Positions 18,128 to 26,968 of a DNA stretch of 64,000 nt are shown here, one piece after another (the stretch's first letter is position 1; each line of letters starts with the position of its first letter). Source of the stretch: Thalassotalea sp. 1_MG-2023. GTDB lineage: Bacteria > Pseudomonadota > Gammaproteobacteria > Enterobacterales > Alteromonadaceae. The translations under genes and the position numbers were made by a program. The notes below the pieces were generated by a model. The model searched no databases. It saw only the letters and a program-made list of their open reading frames with translations, and was not told where the DNA came from. Location: positions 1 to 64,000 of the forward strand of contig NZ_JAUOPD010000018.1 of assembly GCF_030546745.1 (NCBI RefSeq). Direction: 5' to 3'.

Positions 18128-18882
18128 TATAAATTATCACTAAGCAACCATGTAGGATAAACTTGACTAGGTTCACTCGCAGGCATTGCAAGGTAGTATC
18201 CTTGGGCAAAACGCATACCTAAGCTACGTAAAAGAGTAAACTCTTGATGATTTTCAATACCTTCGACAATAACTTCAGCATCGGCAGACTTTGCTAACTC
18301 AAAAATAGCAGTAAGAAATTTTCGCTTAAAGCTATCTTGATGACAGTTTTCAACAAAGTAACGATCAACTTTTACAATATTAGGTCGTAATAAGCTCCAC
18401 ATTTTTAAACCAGAATAACCTGCGCCTAGATCATCAATAGCCACATCAAAGCCAAATTGACGATATTTTTCTAATGCCTGTTTTAACATCGTCGCATTTG
18501 GATAAGGATACTTTTCACTTAATTCAATAACAATTTGATGACAATTTAACCCTGCTAATTCAACTAACTTTATTGTTTCCCCTTGAGGGTGAGCCTTATC
18601 AAGTAGTACTAACGGACTAATATTAAGAAATAGCTTTCCTTTAAGCCCTAATTGAACAAACCTTTTGATAGCAATATCACGACAAAGAATTTCAAGCTCC
18701 GATAATAATCCAAAGTCAGTCGCACATTGGAATAAACGATCCGGAGCATGCAATGCACTATCTTTAGGCCCCCTGGTTAATGCTTCGTACCCAAGAATGG
18801 ATTTATTTTGAACATCAAATATCGGCTGAAAAACAGTGGTTACTGCTTTGTTCTTAATTATTTTTTCAATTTCTCTATACAC
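18109..18882 (-). CDS. EAL-domain cyclic-di-GMP phosphodiesterase (stand-alone)
   Basis: A protein of 257 residues made almost entirely of an EAL domain, with no sensory or membrane part. Catalytic and metal-site motifs are present: EAL (33-35), NISP, ELSE, DD in IDDLGAGYSGL (a variant of DDFGTGYSSL), KVD, EGIE and QGYYLAMP. It is therefore likely an active c-di-GMP hydrolase producing pGpG. It overlaps the convergent upstream gene's 3' end. ATG 18882 follows a GGAGATT-type site on the coding strand. Confidence 0.9.
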   Translation of the reverse strand: MYREIEKIIKNKAVTTVFQPIFDVQNKSILGYEALTRGPKDSALHAPDRLFQCATDFGLLSELEILCRDIAIKRFVQLGLKGKLFLNISPLVLLDKAHPQGETIKLVELAGLNCHQIVIELSEKYPYPNATMLKQALEKYRQFGFDVAIDDLGAGYSGLKMWSLLRPNIVKVDRYFVENCHQDSFKRKFLTAIFELAKSADAEVIVEGIENHQEFTLLRSLGMRFAQGYYLAMPASEPSQVYPTWLLSDNLYQLSAL

Positions 18883-18976
18883 TAGAATCTCCTTACCAGT
18901 GCATAGTAGGCGCTGTGCATGACATTTTTATGACAAACACAACACCTTTATTGTTGTTTTACGAACAACAGCTCAT

Positions 18977-21283
18977 TTATGGTTCTTCACTATTTAAATT
19001 TTCTGAACCTTCAGTTGCTGTTTCCACATGTGCCGATTCAATATCTATGCGGTCAACACGTTGCAAGCCTCTTGGTAATTTATTACCTCGGCGACCTCTT
19101 TCCCCACGATAATGAGTAATATCGGTTGCTTTTAAGGTTAACTTACGTTTACCAGCGTGAAGTGTTACAGCGTCACCTTCTGCGATAATTTCAATAAGGG
19201 TAACAAACTCTTCTCTTGCTTTAGCACGTGCTGAAGCAATATTTATAATTTTATTGCCTTTTCCTTTACTTAATACGGGTAAGTCTTTCACTGGAAAAAC
19301 CAACATACGGCCTTCAGATGTAATAGTTAGCACTAAAGAAGACTCGAAATTATTAATCGGCTTAGGTGATAAAACCTTAGCATTACTTGGCAAACTTAGC
19401 AGCGCTTTACCATTTTTATTCCGGCTGACCATGTCAGAAAATTTACCTACGAAACCATAGCCGGCATCGCTACTTAACAGGTAGCTACTTTCATCATCAG
19501 CCATAACGGTTTGTTCGAAGTTCTCTCCTGTTGGTAGATTAAAGCGACCGGTTAGCGGCTCTCCTTGACTACGAGCTGTGGGCAAAGAGTGGGCATCTGT
19601 TGCGTATGCCCGCCCAGTTGAATCTATGAATACTACCGGGCGGTTGCTTCTACCGCGAGCAGAACACAAGAAAGTATCACCAGCTTTATAACTCATCGCC
19701 TCAGGGTCGATATCATGGCCTTTTGCACATCTTGCCCAGCCCTTTTCTGAAATCACTACAGTAACAGGTTCACTTGGTACTAAATCTTTTTCTGACAACG
19801 CTTTAGCTTCTGTACGCTCAACAATTGTTGAACGACGCTCATCACCGTACTTCTCAGCAGCTGCAAGTATTTCCTTTTTCAGTAACGTATTCATTCTCGC
19901 TTTAGAATTAAGCGTTTTTTCTAAGTATTCTCGTTCTTTGTTTAGTTCGTCTTGTTCCGCTCTTATTTTAATTTCTTCTAATTTGGCGAGTTGACGTAGT
20001 TTAATTTCCAAAATCGCTTCAGCTTGGCGCTCAGATAGCGAAAAGCGAGAAATCAACTCAGCTTTTGGATCATCAAAGTTTCTAATGATCTCAATAACTT
20101 CATCAATATTTAAATAAGCGATTAATAAACCTTCAAGAAGATGTAACCTTGCTAATACTTTATCTAAACGGTATTGCAATCTTCTGGTGACGGTTTCACG
20201 CCTATAAACTAGCCACTCTGACAAAATGTCACGTAAATTTTTAACCGCAGGCTTACCGTCTAAGCCAATCATGTTGAGGTTTACACGATAGTTTTTTTCT
20301 AAATCAGTCGTGGCAAATAAATGTTGCATTAACTGTTCAATATCAACACGATTAGAACGGGGTACAACAACTAGTCGCACTGGGTTTTCATGATCAGATT
20401 CATCACGTAGGTCAACAACCATCGGCAGTTTTTTCGCTGTCATTTGTGCTGCTATTTGCTCTAAGACTTTTCCGCCCGAAGCTTGGTGAGGCAATGCGGT
20501 GATCACAACTTCACCATGTTCAATATCATAAACGGCACGCATTTTAATACTACCGCGGCCTGTTTGATAAATTTTTTCAATGTCAGATTTTGGCGTTATA
20601 ATTTCAGCGTCGGTTGGATAATCAGGGCCTTTTACGTGTTCAAGTAATTCATGTAGTTCTGTTTTAGGAGCTTCAAGCAGTTGAACACAGGCACTAGATA
20701 TTTCACGGACATTATGAGGAGGTATATCGGTCGCCATACCCACCGCAATCCCAGTAATACCATTTAACAAAATATGAGGTAAACGCGCAGGTAACGTTTT
20801 TGGCTCTTTCATAGTGCCGTCAAAGTTAGGCACCCAATCTACCGTACCCTGCCCCAATTCAGCTAAAAGTACTTCACTAAATCGTGAAAGCCGCGCTTCG
20901 GTATATCGCATAGCGGCAAAAGATTTAGGATCATCTGGAGCACCCCAGTTTCCTTGTCCATCGACCAATGGATATCGGTATGAAAATGGTTGAGCCATTA
21001 ACACCATGGCTTCATAACACGCAGAGTCACCATGAGGGTGAAATTTACCCAACACATCACCTACGGTTCTCGCTGATTTTTTATATTTAGCAACGGCCGA
21101 TAATCCTAGCTCTGACATTGCGTATACAATTCGTCGCTGTACTGGTTTCAAGCCATCGCCAATATGCGGCAATGCACGATCCATGATGACATACATGGAA
21201 TAATTTAAGTAAGCTTCTTCAGTAAACTGTCTTAACGGACGTTGTTCTATTCCGTCTAAACTATAATCAAGCGCATCAGACAT
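18977..21283 (-). CDS. parC: DNA topoisomerase IV subunit A
   Basis: ParC with ParE forms the A2B2 enzyme that decatenates daughter chromosomes. The 768-residue protein has the breakage-reunion domain with active-site Tyr127 ([10 protein letters not shown]) and a C-terminal beta-pinwheel. The quinolone-determining region reads [16 protein letters not shown], with Ser87 and Glu91 (E. coli Ser80/Glu84 equivalents), the usual susceptible residues. Length (E. coli 752) and the absence of a GyrA-box-rich tail favour ParC over GyrA, as does the nearby parE. Unlike E. coli, parC and parE are about 9 kb apart, separated by signalling genes. Confidence 0.95.
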   Translation of the reverse strand: MSDALDYSLDGIEQRPLRQFTEEAYLNYSMYVIMDRALPHIGDGLKPVQRRIVYAMSELGLSAVAKYKKSARTVGDVLGKFHPHGDSACYEAMVLMAQPFSYRYPLVDGQGNWGAPDDPKSFAAMRYTEARLSRFSEVLLAELGQGTVDWVPNFDGTMKEPKTLPARLPHILLNGITGIAVGMATDIPPHNVREISSACVQLLEAPKTELHELLEHVKGPDYPTDAEIITPKSDIEKIYQTGRGSIKMRAVYDIEHGEVVITALPHQASGGKVLEQIAAQMTAKKLPMVVDLRDESDHENPVRLVVVPRSNRVDIEQLMQHLFATTDLEKNYRVNLNMIGLDGKPAVKNLRDILSEWLVYRRETVTRRLQYRLDKVLARLHLLEGLLIAYLNIDEVIEIIRNFDDPKAELISRFSLSERQAEAILEIKLRQLAKLEEIKIRAEQDELNKEREYLEKTLNSKARMNTLLKKEILAAAEKYGDERRSTIVERTEAKALSEKDLVPSEPVTVVISEKGWARCAKGHDIDPEAMSYKAGDTFLCSARGRSNRPVVFIDSTGRAYATDAHSLPTARSQGEPLTGRFNLPTGENFEQTVMADDESSYLLSSDAGYGFVGKFSDMVSRNKNGKALLSLPSNAKVLSPKPINNFESSLVLTITSEGRMLVFPVKDLPVLSKGKGNKIINIASARAKAREEFVTLIEIIAEGDAVTLHAGKRKLTLKATDITHYRGERGRRGNKLPRGLQRVDRIDIESAHVETATEGSENLNSEEP

Positions 21284-21374
21284 TCATCTTTCCCAAAATT
21301 TGCTAAATACTGTTAGGTATCAATAGCAATAATTACTCGTATATTGTTTTTTTCATCTTAAAAAAGTTAAGTTG

Positions 21375-21495
21375 TTACATAACTTCAACTCCCCTTCGTA
21401 GCTTAGCGAATTATTGCACGGGAAAAAACTGTTTGTTGTATATATTTTGAAATACAGTAAACCGCTTATTCGCTAACGATCGACGGGTTATGTAA
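21375..21495. repeat. Nested inverted repeats between a GGDEF gene and parC
   Basis: Outer arms TTACATAAC (21375-21383) and GTTATGTAA (21487-21495) are exact complements. Inside, TTAGCGAAT (21403-21411) and ATTCGCTAA (21468-21476) are also exact. An ACTGT/ACAGT pair lies further in. The 121-nt stretch can fold into an extended branched hairpin. It may be a small MITE-like repeat, or a terminator region for the minus-strand GGDEF gene, since a T-run follows about 9 nt after the outer arm on that strand. Confidence 0.5.
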
Positions 21496-21504
21496 GCTCA
21501 GTTT

Positions 21505-22704
21505 TCATTGACAAACTTGATTACGACCTGAGGTTTTAGCTCGATACATTGCTTCATCAGCTGCATGCAATAACTGATCAAAGTCTTTATTCGTCGGAGA
21601 CAATGCTGCCACACCAATACTGATGGTTACGTTAATATTATCAGTCGCTTGATCTTCTGGCTCAAAGACGTGTTGTTGTACTTTTTCCTTCAATCGTTCA
21701 GCTATTGCTTTGGCTTCTTTTAATTCTGTTTGCGGTAAGATAATGGCATACTCTTCGCCACCAATTCGTGAAAAAATATCTTTCGCTCTCAATGTTTCTT
21801 TTGCCAAATTAGCCACAGCAACGATCACTCTGTCTCCGGCATCATGCCCATAGGTATCGTTAATATGTTTAAAATGATCTATATCAAGCATCATTACACA
21901 TAGCGGAGCTTGTTTTTGTTGATGTTCTTGTAAAAGCAATACTCCTTGTTTAAACAATACACGACGATTGTATAATCCAGTTAAACTATCCGTTTTTGCA
22001 AGGTACTTTAACGTTGCTCTTATTTTTAGTTGCCTAATAAGCAACACTAAAATAATGAATGCGGTTACCATTAAAATAGCTAAGTTACGTTGTTGTGATT
22101 CGCGTCGCTTCGTTGCCTCAGCCAATTGTAGAGACTTTAACTTTTGTTCGTTTTCGAGCAACTCATTTTCTTTAATTTTCAAATCAGTCGCATATTTTTC
22201 ATTCAAACTTGCAATGCGTATTTTTTGTAATACTGAACGATTCTTCTTCCTTTTTTCTAAGTAATGCTTTTTTTCATCATAGGCAAGTTTATATTGTCCT
22301 TGACGTTGATAAATTTCAGCTAACAAAAAGTGAATATGCGAGAAATTTTCAGTATTAAGTTGAGCGGTATCCATTTTCTCTTCAAATGAAAGTGCTTGTG
22401 TTAATTCTGTGACACTGAGCGCTAATGCACCTTCTTGCTTATGAATATAAGCACTTACCATTAACATCAAATACTTTTCTGCAATATTGAAGGTGCTTTC
22501 TTGTGACTGTAATCGTTGAAAAATAGTCGTTATATCTCCCTCTTTTTTTCGCACTTTTTCAACTAAATCACTTATTCTGTCATCAACTGGCAACGTTTGC
22601 TGCTGCGTTAGTAACTTACTTTCGCTGCGTTCTTGTGGAAATGCTTCGATATTAGTGCTGAAAAAAAGCAACAATAAAAGGTAATAAATGTGCATGTTAT
22701 TCAT
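21505..22704 (-). CDS. Diguanylate cyclase with periplasmic N-terminal helical region
   Basis: A 399-residue protein with a signal-anchor or signal sequence (residues 5-20), a helical TPR-like periplasmic part to about 160 and a coiled coil at about 165-205. One membrane helix follows (207-224), then a cytoplasmic GGDEF domain. The signature is GGEEY (315-319), preceded at the right distance by the inhibitory I-site RAKD (306-309), so it is likely an active, product-inhibited cyclase. It overlaps the end of the next upstream GGDEF gene by 8 nt; MHIYY at 22695 is an alternative start just after that stop. The two look like related members of one architecture. Confidence 0.88.
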   Translation of the reverse strand: MNNMHIYYLLLLLFFSTNIEAFPQERSESKLLTQQQTLPVDDRISDLVEKVRKKEGDITTIFQRLQSQESTFNIAEKYLMLMVSAYIHKQEGALALSVTELTQALSFEEKMDTAQLNTENFSHIHFLLAEIYQRQGQYKLAYDEKKHYLEKRKKNRSVLQKIRIASLNEKYATDLKIKENELLENEQKLKSLQLAEATKRRESQQRNLAILMVTAFIILVLLIRQLKIRATLKYLAKTDSLTGLYNRRVLFKQGVLLLQEHQQKQAPLCVMMLDIDHFKHINDTYGHDAGDRVIVAVANLAKETLRAKDIFSRIGGEEYAIILPQTELKEAKAIAERLKEKVQQHVFEPEDQATDNINVTISIGVAALSPTNKDFDQLLHAADEAMYRAKTSGRNQVCQ

Positions 22705-24667
22705 CGCAAAACACCTTATCCTTCCCTTGATGTTTTGCTTTATAAAGCAACTGATCCGCTTTTTTCAGTAATGTTTGGCTACTGGTATAATTGCCTTGAT
22801 GTAAACTCACTACGCCAATACTTAAAGTAATTGTGGCAGTTCTGTTGTGCTCCCACGTGCTTTCTGCCACTTGTTTTCGTAAACGTTCAGCAATAGTATT
22901 TACCTGTGAAGATGCTACACCAGGTAACACGGCAATAAACTCTTCGCCACCATAGCGCCCAAAAGTATCAGTTTCACGCATTAACGCTTGACCAATTAAT
23001 GCGATTCTAGCTAATACTTGATCACCGACTTTATGCCCGAATTGATCATTAATTTTTTTAAAGTCATCAATATCAACCATAAACAGGCTAAGTGGTGTAC
23101 CTTGTTCTGTGGCGGTGTGAAACGCTTTCTCTACCTGCTCAATAATATGGCGGCGATTAGCTACGCCTGTTAAAGAGTCTGTTCGAGTTGCATGTAACAG
23201 TTTACGTTGTCCAGAGGCGATTTTAATTAATATCCAGCCTAATATTAATGCCACAATACCAAAGAACACAATGAACCATTGACGGTTTTCTACCGTTCGT
23301 TGAGTTTCACTCAACATTAGCGCCTGCACACTTTCTTTTTGTTCTAACAGTTGCTTTTCTAAATCAGCTTGTTGGCTTTCATAGCGCATGCGTAAATCTT
23401 CTACTTCATCAACGTTACTTTGTTCAAGTAAGTGTGTTACAAATTCAATTAATAAATTTTGTGCTTCATTGGCGTCTTTATATTGTTTTAACTGGTAATG
23501 CAATTCACCTTTTAAATATAAAAAATCCAGTTTAGCATTATTGGCTACCGTGTTCTGCTCACTGTTTTTATAACGTTTTATATGTTCACTTGCCCTATTT
23601 AAGGCTATAAGCGCTTCTTGAAATCGCTCAAGCTCAAAAAATAAATAAGCTTGGTTTAAAGCATGATTAATAGGAATATTAGCTTGTTCAGCATCTTCTA
23701 AATATTTAGTGGCCATACGCATATATTGGTATGATGCTTCTGAGTTTTTATCCTTCTTTCTAGCATGTGCCCATGCTAAACCAACATAAACGGATGCAAT
23801 TAATTCGTTATTCCTAATTTTATCAACGTCTGACAGTAGTTCTTGATAGGTTTCTATAGCATTTTCATACTGCTCTGTTGAAGAATAGTGTTGGGCAATA
23901 TTACGTATAGTGTTATAAACATATTGGTGCTTACCGGCATCAATGTAATGTTGCTTAGCTTTTTGATAAAAAATCAGTGATTTATCTTTTTGATTGATAA
24001 AATCATATAAAATACCTAACTCATTGTTAATAAAACCTAATAATTCGCTTTCTTTAATTTTATTCGCAATTGCTAAAGCATCATTAAACATGATTAATGC
24101 ACGATCAAATTTTTCCATTAGATAATCAAGCGCACCTAGATTGATTAAACCCATAGCAACAAATTTTTGATTTTTTAGGGAATTAGCAACTTCAAAACCA
24201 TTCAAATAATCTTGTCTTGCGCTTGTAAAATCTCCTAAGCTTTCGAGTGAAAAACCGCGGGCGTATAAAAGTTCGGTTGTGACAATACTCGGGTTTGATA
24301 ATTTTCTCGCAAGTTTTAATGCTTTATCGGCAACCTCTTTCGCCTGTTGGTACTGCGCTTGATCCACAAAGAGTTCTGTTTGTAATTTGTAGAAAACTAA
24401 TTGCTGTTCAATAGAAAGCGTATGCAAATGCGATATTTGTTTTTCAAGCTCATAATAGGCTTCGGTAGGATCTTCGTCTTTTAATTGTTCAATTTTCGCA
24501 ACAAATTTATCAAAACTCGCTGAATCCAACATTTCATCAGCATTTACTTTACAAAAATTTAACAAAAAAAGTAAGAAAACTAAGCTGCTAATTTTGACAT
24601 AATTAAATGTAAATTGATCAGACAACTTTCTTTCCTTAAATAGAAAACTTAATGAAATAATATTCAC
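22697..24667 (-). CDS. TPR-repeat diguanylate cyclase
   Basis: A 656-residue protein with a GTG start, a signal-like segment (about 26-43), about eight TPR-like repeats in the periplasm (50-430), a coiled coil (about 435-465), one membrane helix (about 475-495) and a C-terminal GGDEF domain. The catalytic motif is GGEEF in RYGGEEFIAVLPG, with I-site RETD five residues before it. The TPR array probably senses a periplasmic protein or peptide; the ligand is unknown. It is translationally coupled with the following GGDEF gene by an 8-nt overlap, so the pair is cotranscribed. Confidence 0.88.
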   Translation of the reverse strand: MNIISLSFLFKERKLSDQFTFNYVKISSLVFLLFLLNFCKVNADEMLDSASFDKFVAKIEQLKDEDPTEAYYELEKQISHLHTLSIEQQLVFYKLQTELFVDQAQYQQAKEVADKALKLARKLSNPSIVTTELLYARGFSLESLGDFTSARQDYLNGFEVANSLKNQKFVAMGLINLGALDYLMEKFDRALIMFNDALAIANKIKESELLGFINNELGILYDFINQKDKSLIFYQKAKQHYIDAGKHQYVYNTIRNIAQHYSSTEQYENAIETYQELLSDVDKIRNNELIASVYVGLAWAHARKKDKNSEASYQYMRMATKYLEDAEQANIPINHALNQAYLFFELERFQEALIALNRASEHIKRYKNSEQNTVANNAKLDFLYLKGELHYQLKQYKDANEAQNLLIEFVTHLLEQSNVDEVEDLRMRYESQQADLEKQLLEQKESVQALMLSETQRTVENRQWFIVFFGIVALILGWILIKIASGQRKLLHATRTDSLTGVANRRHIIEQVEKAFHTATEQGTPLSLFMVDIDDFKKINDQFGHKVGDQVLARIALIGQALMRETDTFGRYGGEEFIAVLPGVASSQVNTIAERLRKQVAESTWEHNRTATITLSIGVVSLHQGNYTSSQTLLKKADQLLYKAKHQGKDKVFCDE

Positions 24668-24724
24668 GTGAATTAACAGAGATTGTTAATATGTAAACAA
24701 TATGGCGTATATTCACTTTCAATA

Positions 24725-25132
24725 TCACTTTTTATCGAGGCGCCAATAACTTGCTTCTATTTTGTTACCATCATGGTCAATAATAAAACAACCATAGTAA
24801 GGCTCGCCATATTCAATTCTACCACCCGGTTTTCCATTACACTTACCACCTAAAGACAACGCTATGGCGTAAAATTGGTCAACTTGTTCCATCGATGTTG
24901 CGACAAAACCAAAATGAACGCCATTACCAAATGATGCCAATTTTTTATCAAAGGGTTGCTGCACCCAAAACTCTGGGTATCCCTTACCAAAGGCGATAGC
25001 ATGTTCATATGAACTCACTAATTCTATACCTAAAACAGCTAAAATCGGTTGATAAAATGTTTTCGCGCGCTGTAAATCATTTGTGCCGATAGAGGCGTGA
25101 CAAATGCTTCGGTTAACTCTATGTTCAATCAT
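24725..25132 (-). CDS. VOC (glyoxalase/bleomycin-resistance superfamily) protein
   Basis: A 135-residue single-module VOC protein. Typical features are the first strand-helix unit (SICHASIGTNDLQRAKTFYQPIL), HFGFVATSMEQVDQFY in the middle and the C-terminal YYGCFIIDHDGNKIEASYW with the metal-ligand Glu. The N-terminal His13 and the Glu near the end are plausible metal ligands. The substrate is unknown: such short members include lactoylglutathione lyase-like and resistance-type proteins. It stands alone in the signalling region with no obvious link to its neighbours. Confidence 0.8.
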   Translation of the reverse strand: MIEHRVNRSICHASIGTNDLQRAKTFYQPILAVLGIELVSSYEHAIAFGKGYPEFWVQQPFDKKLASFGNGVHFGFVATSMEQVDQFYAIALSLGGKCNGKPGGRIEYGEPYYGCFIIDHDGNKIEASYWRLDKK

Positions 25133-25267
25133 CTCGAATGTTTACAATTATAAATAGATTAAATCGTCCCTAAAAAGTGAGAACGTTACGGTTTAATAGA
25201 ACTTAAATGATTAACAATAATGTAAATAACGAGTTAGTGAAAGGTTTTTTGTGATAAAACAATCGTT

Positions 25268-25978
25268 TTAATGTTGTAAATGTTTGATTGCTAGCGCGTC
25301 AATAAGGTCGTTATTTAAGACACCTGAATAACTATGGAAGCTAACTCGTGCATTGCCAAGTGAAAGCTGACGAGTAATTGCTGAGATATTATTGGCTGAG
25401 ACCCCTCCAGCTATCACAACTTCTATGTGTTCACCCGCCAAGGAAAGATACCGATTGATATTATTGATGCCATCAAGTGCATTACCTTTTGTTTTCCATG
25501 CAACACCAGACGTTAACACACGATCAAACGCTAAATCCTTTAATTGTGCTAGTGCGGTTTCTCGTTCCAATATGGCATCAAAAGCACGATGGAAAGTTGT
25601 TTTTAATGATAACTTCTTTGTTGTGTAGAGCAACATTTGACAAGCATTTAGGTTTATTTGCTGCTGATGGTCAACCACGCCAAAAACTACTCCATCAGCG
25701 CCACATTCTTTAGCTTGTATGATTTGCTCGTTCATTGTAATCAGTTCATCGACAAAATAATTAAAATCTCCCGCTCTAGGGCGTATCATTACCATGAGCT
25801 CGCCACTTGGAAAGTTTTGTCGAGTAATTCTGATTGCTTCAAAACTAGGGGTCAAACCATCTACATGCATATCAGCACATAATTCGATTCTATCGACACC
25901 TGCTTTGTTACATATTTTCGCATTTTGTGCCAAGACAGTTAAATTGTCGGCATCAAGACAAACTTCAATACTATTCAT
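25268..25978 (-). CDS. cutC: CutC family protein (copper homeostasis/TIM barrel)
   Basis: A 236-residue TIM-barrel protein. Family motifs are IEVCLDADNLTVLAQNA, GVDRIELCADMHVDGLTPS, MVMIRPRAGDFNY, ECGADGVVFGVVD, TFHRAFDAI and VVIAGGVSANNI. CutC was first linked to copper tolerance in E. coli; that role is disputed. The start at 25978 (MNSIEVCLD) overlaps the stop of the upstream HD-GYP gene by 8 nt, so translational coupling is likely. An extension to 26014 has no homology support. Confidence 0.9.
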   Translation of the reverse strand: MNSIEVCLDADNLTVLAQNAKICNKAGVDRIELCADMHVDGLTPSFEAIRITRQNFPSGELMVMIRPRAGDFNYFVDELITMNEQIIQAKECGADGVVFGVVDHQQQINLNACQMLLYTTKKLSLKTTFHRAFDAILERETALAQLKDLAFDRVLTSGVAWKTKGNALDGINNINRYLSLAGEHIEVVIAGGVSANNISAITRQLSLGNARVSFHSYSGVLNNDLIDALAIKHLQH

Positions 25979-26957
25979 CTTGATATTGCTGCTTAATTGC
26001 GAGTACTTTATCAAGTTCTTGATCTAGTAATTCAACGAGCTTAGGCTCAAAGTGTTTACCTTTTTGCTCTCTAATAAAGCTCATAGTTTCGTCGATGCTC
26101 CAAGCATCTTTATAAGGTCGTTTACTCGTTAGTGCATCAAAGACATCGGCTAATGCAACAATACGTCCTTCGATAGGAATATCTTCACCTTTTAATCCGT
26201 TTGGATAACCACTACCATCCCATTTTTCGTGGTGGGTTAAGGCCACCACTTTTGCAAGACTAATTAACTCAGAGTCATCTTCACCTAAAATTTCAACACC
26301 GATTTGAGGATGAGTTTTCATAATGGTAAATTCTTCATCGGTTAATTTACCTGGTTTTAGCATGATATGATCTGGTATACCTATTTTGCCAACATCATGC
26401 ATAGGGGCAGTGTGTAAAAGCATGTCAGCGTTAGCTTCACTGAACCCATATGCTAAAGCAATTATTTTTGAGTAATGGCTCATACGAACCACATGCATAC
26501 CTGTTTCGTTATCTTTAAACTCTGACGCTCGCCCCAAGCGTTGAATTATTTGTAAGCGTGTTTCTTTTAATTCTTCAGCATTCACTAATGATAAATGGGT
26601 AGCAACCCTTGCTCTGACAACTGCAGATGAAACCGGTTTTGTAATGTAGTCAACAGCGCCAATCTCAAAACCTTGTGTTTCATCTGTTTCATGATTTAAC
26701 GCCGTGACAAATATAACGGGAATTTTTCTCGTAAGCTCTGCTTCTTTTAGTTGCTTACAAACATCAAAACCCGTCAAATCAGGCATCATAATATCAAGTA
26801 AAATTAAATTTGGTTGTTTACTTACTGCTAATCTAAGTGCTTCTTCACCACTTTTAGCAAATACCAAACGATAATCTTGATGTAAAATTTGTTTCAGTAC
26901 CCGCAAATTGGCAGGTTCATCATCAACAACTAAAATTAATGGTCTATTATCTTGCAT
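25971..26957 (-). CDS. Response regulator with HD-GYP c-di-GMP phosphodiesterase output (RpfG-like)
   Basis: A 328-residue protein. An N-terminal receiver domain (about 7-125) has acidic residues DDE and phospho-acceptor Asp in LLDIMMPDLTG, with the conserved Lys in DYITKPV. A C-terminal HD-GYP domain (about 150-320) shows HDVGKIGIPD and HHEKWDGSGYPNGL. It should hydrolyse c-di-GMP when phosphorylated. Its gene lies 11 nt downstream of the hybrid kinase gene on the same strand, which makes that kinase the likely phosphodonor. It overlaps cutC. Confidence 0.93.
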   Translation of the reverse strand: MQDNRPLILVVDDEPANLRVLKQILHQDYRLVFAKSGEEALRLAVSKQPNLILLDIMMPDLTGFDVCKQLKEAELTRKIPVIFVTALNHETDETQGFEIGAVDYITKPVSSAVVRARVATHLSLVNAEELKETRLQIIQRLGRASEFKDNETGMHVVRMSHYSKIIALAYGFSEANADMLLHTAPMHDVGKIGIPDHIMLKPGKLTDEEFTIMKTHPQIGVEILGEDDSELISLAKVVALTHHEKWDGSGYPNGLKGEDIPIEGRIVALADVFDALTSKRPYKDAWSIDETMSFIREQKGKHFEPKLVELLDQELDKVLAIKQQYQDE

Positions 26958-26968
26958 GTTTCTATACC

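Noticed and set aside
18977-21283. parC as a second gyrA
   Set aside because: Length, the parE-linked neighbourhood and the sequence around Tyr127 fit ParC better.
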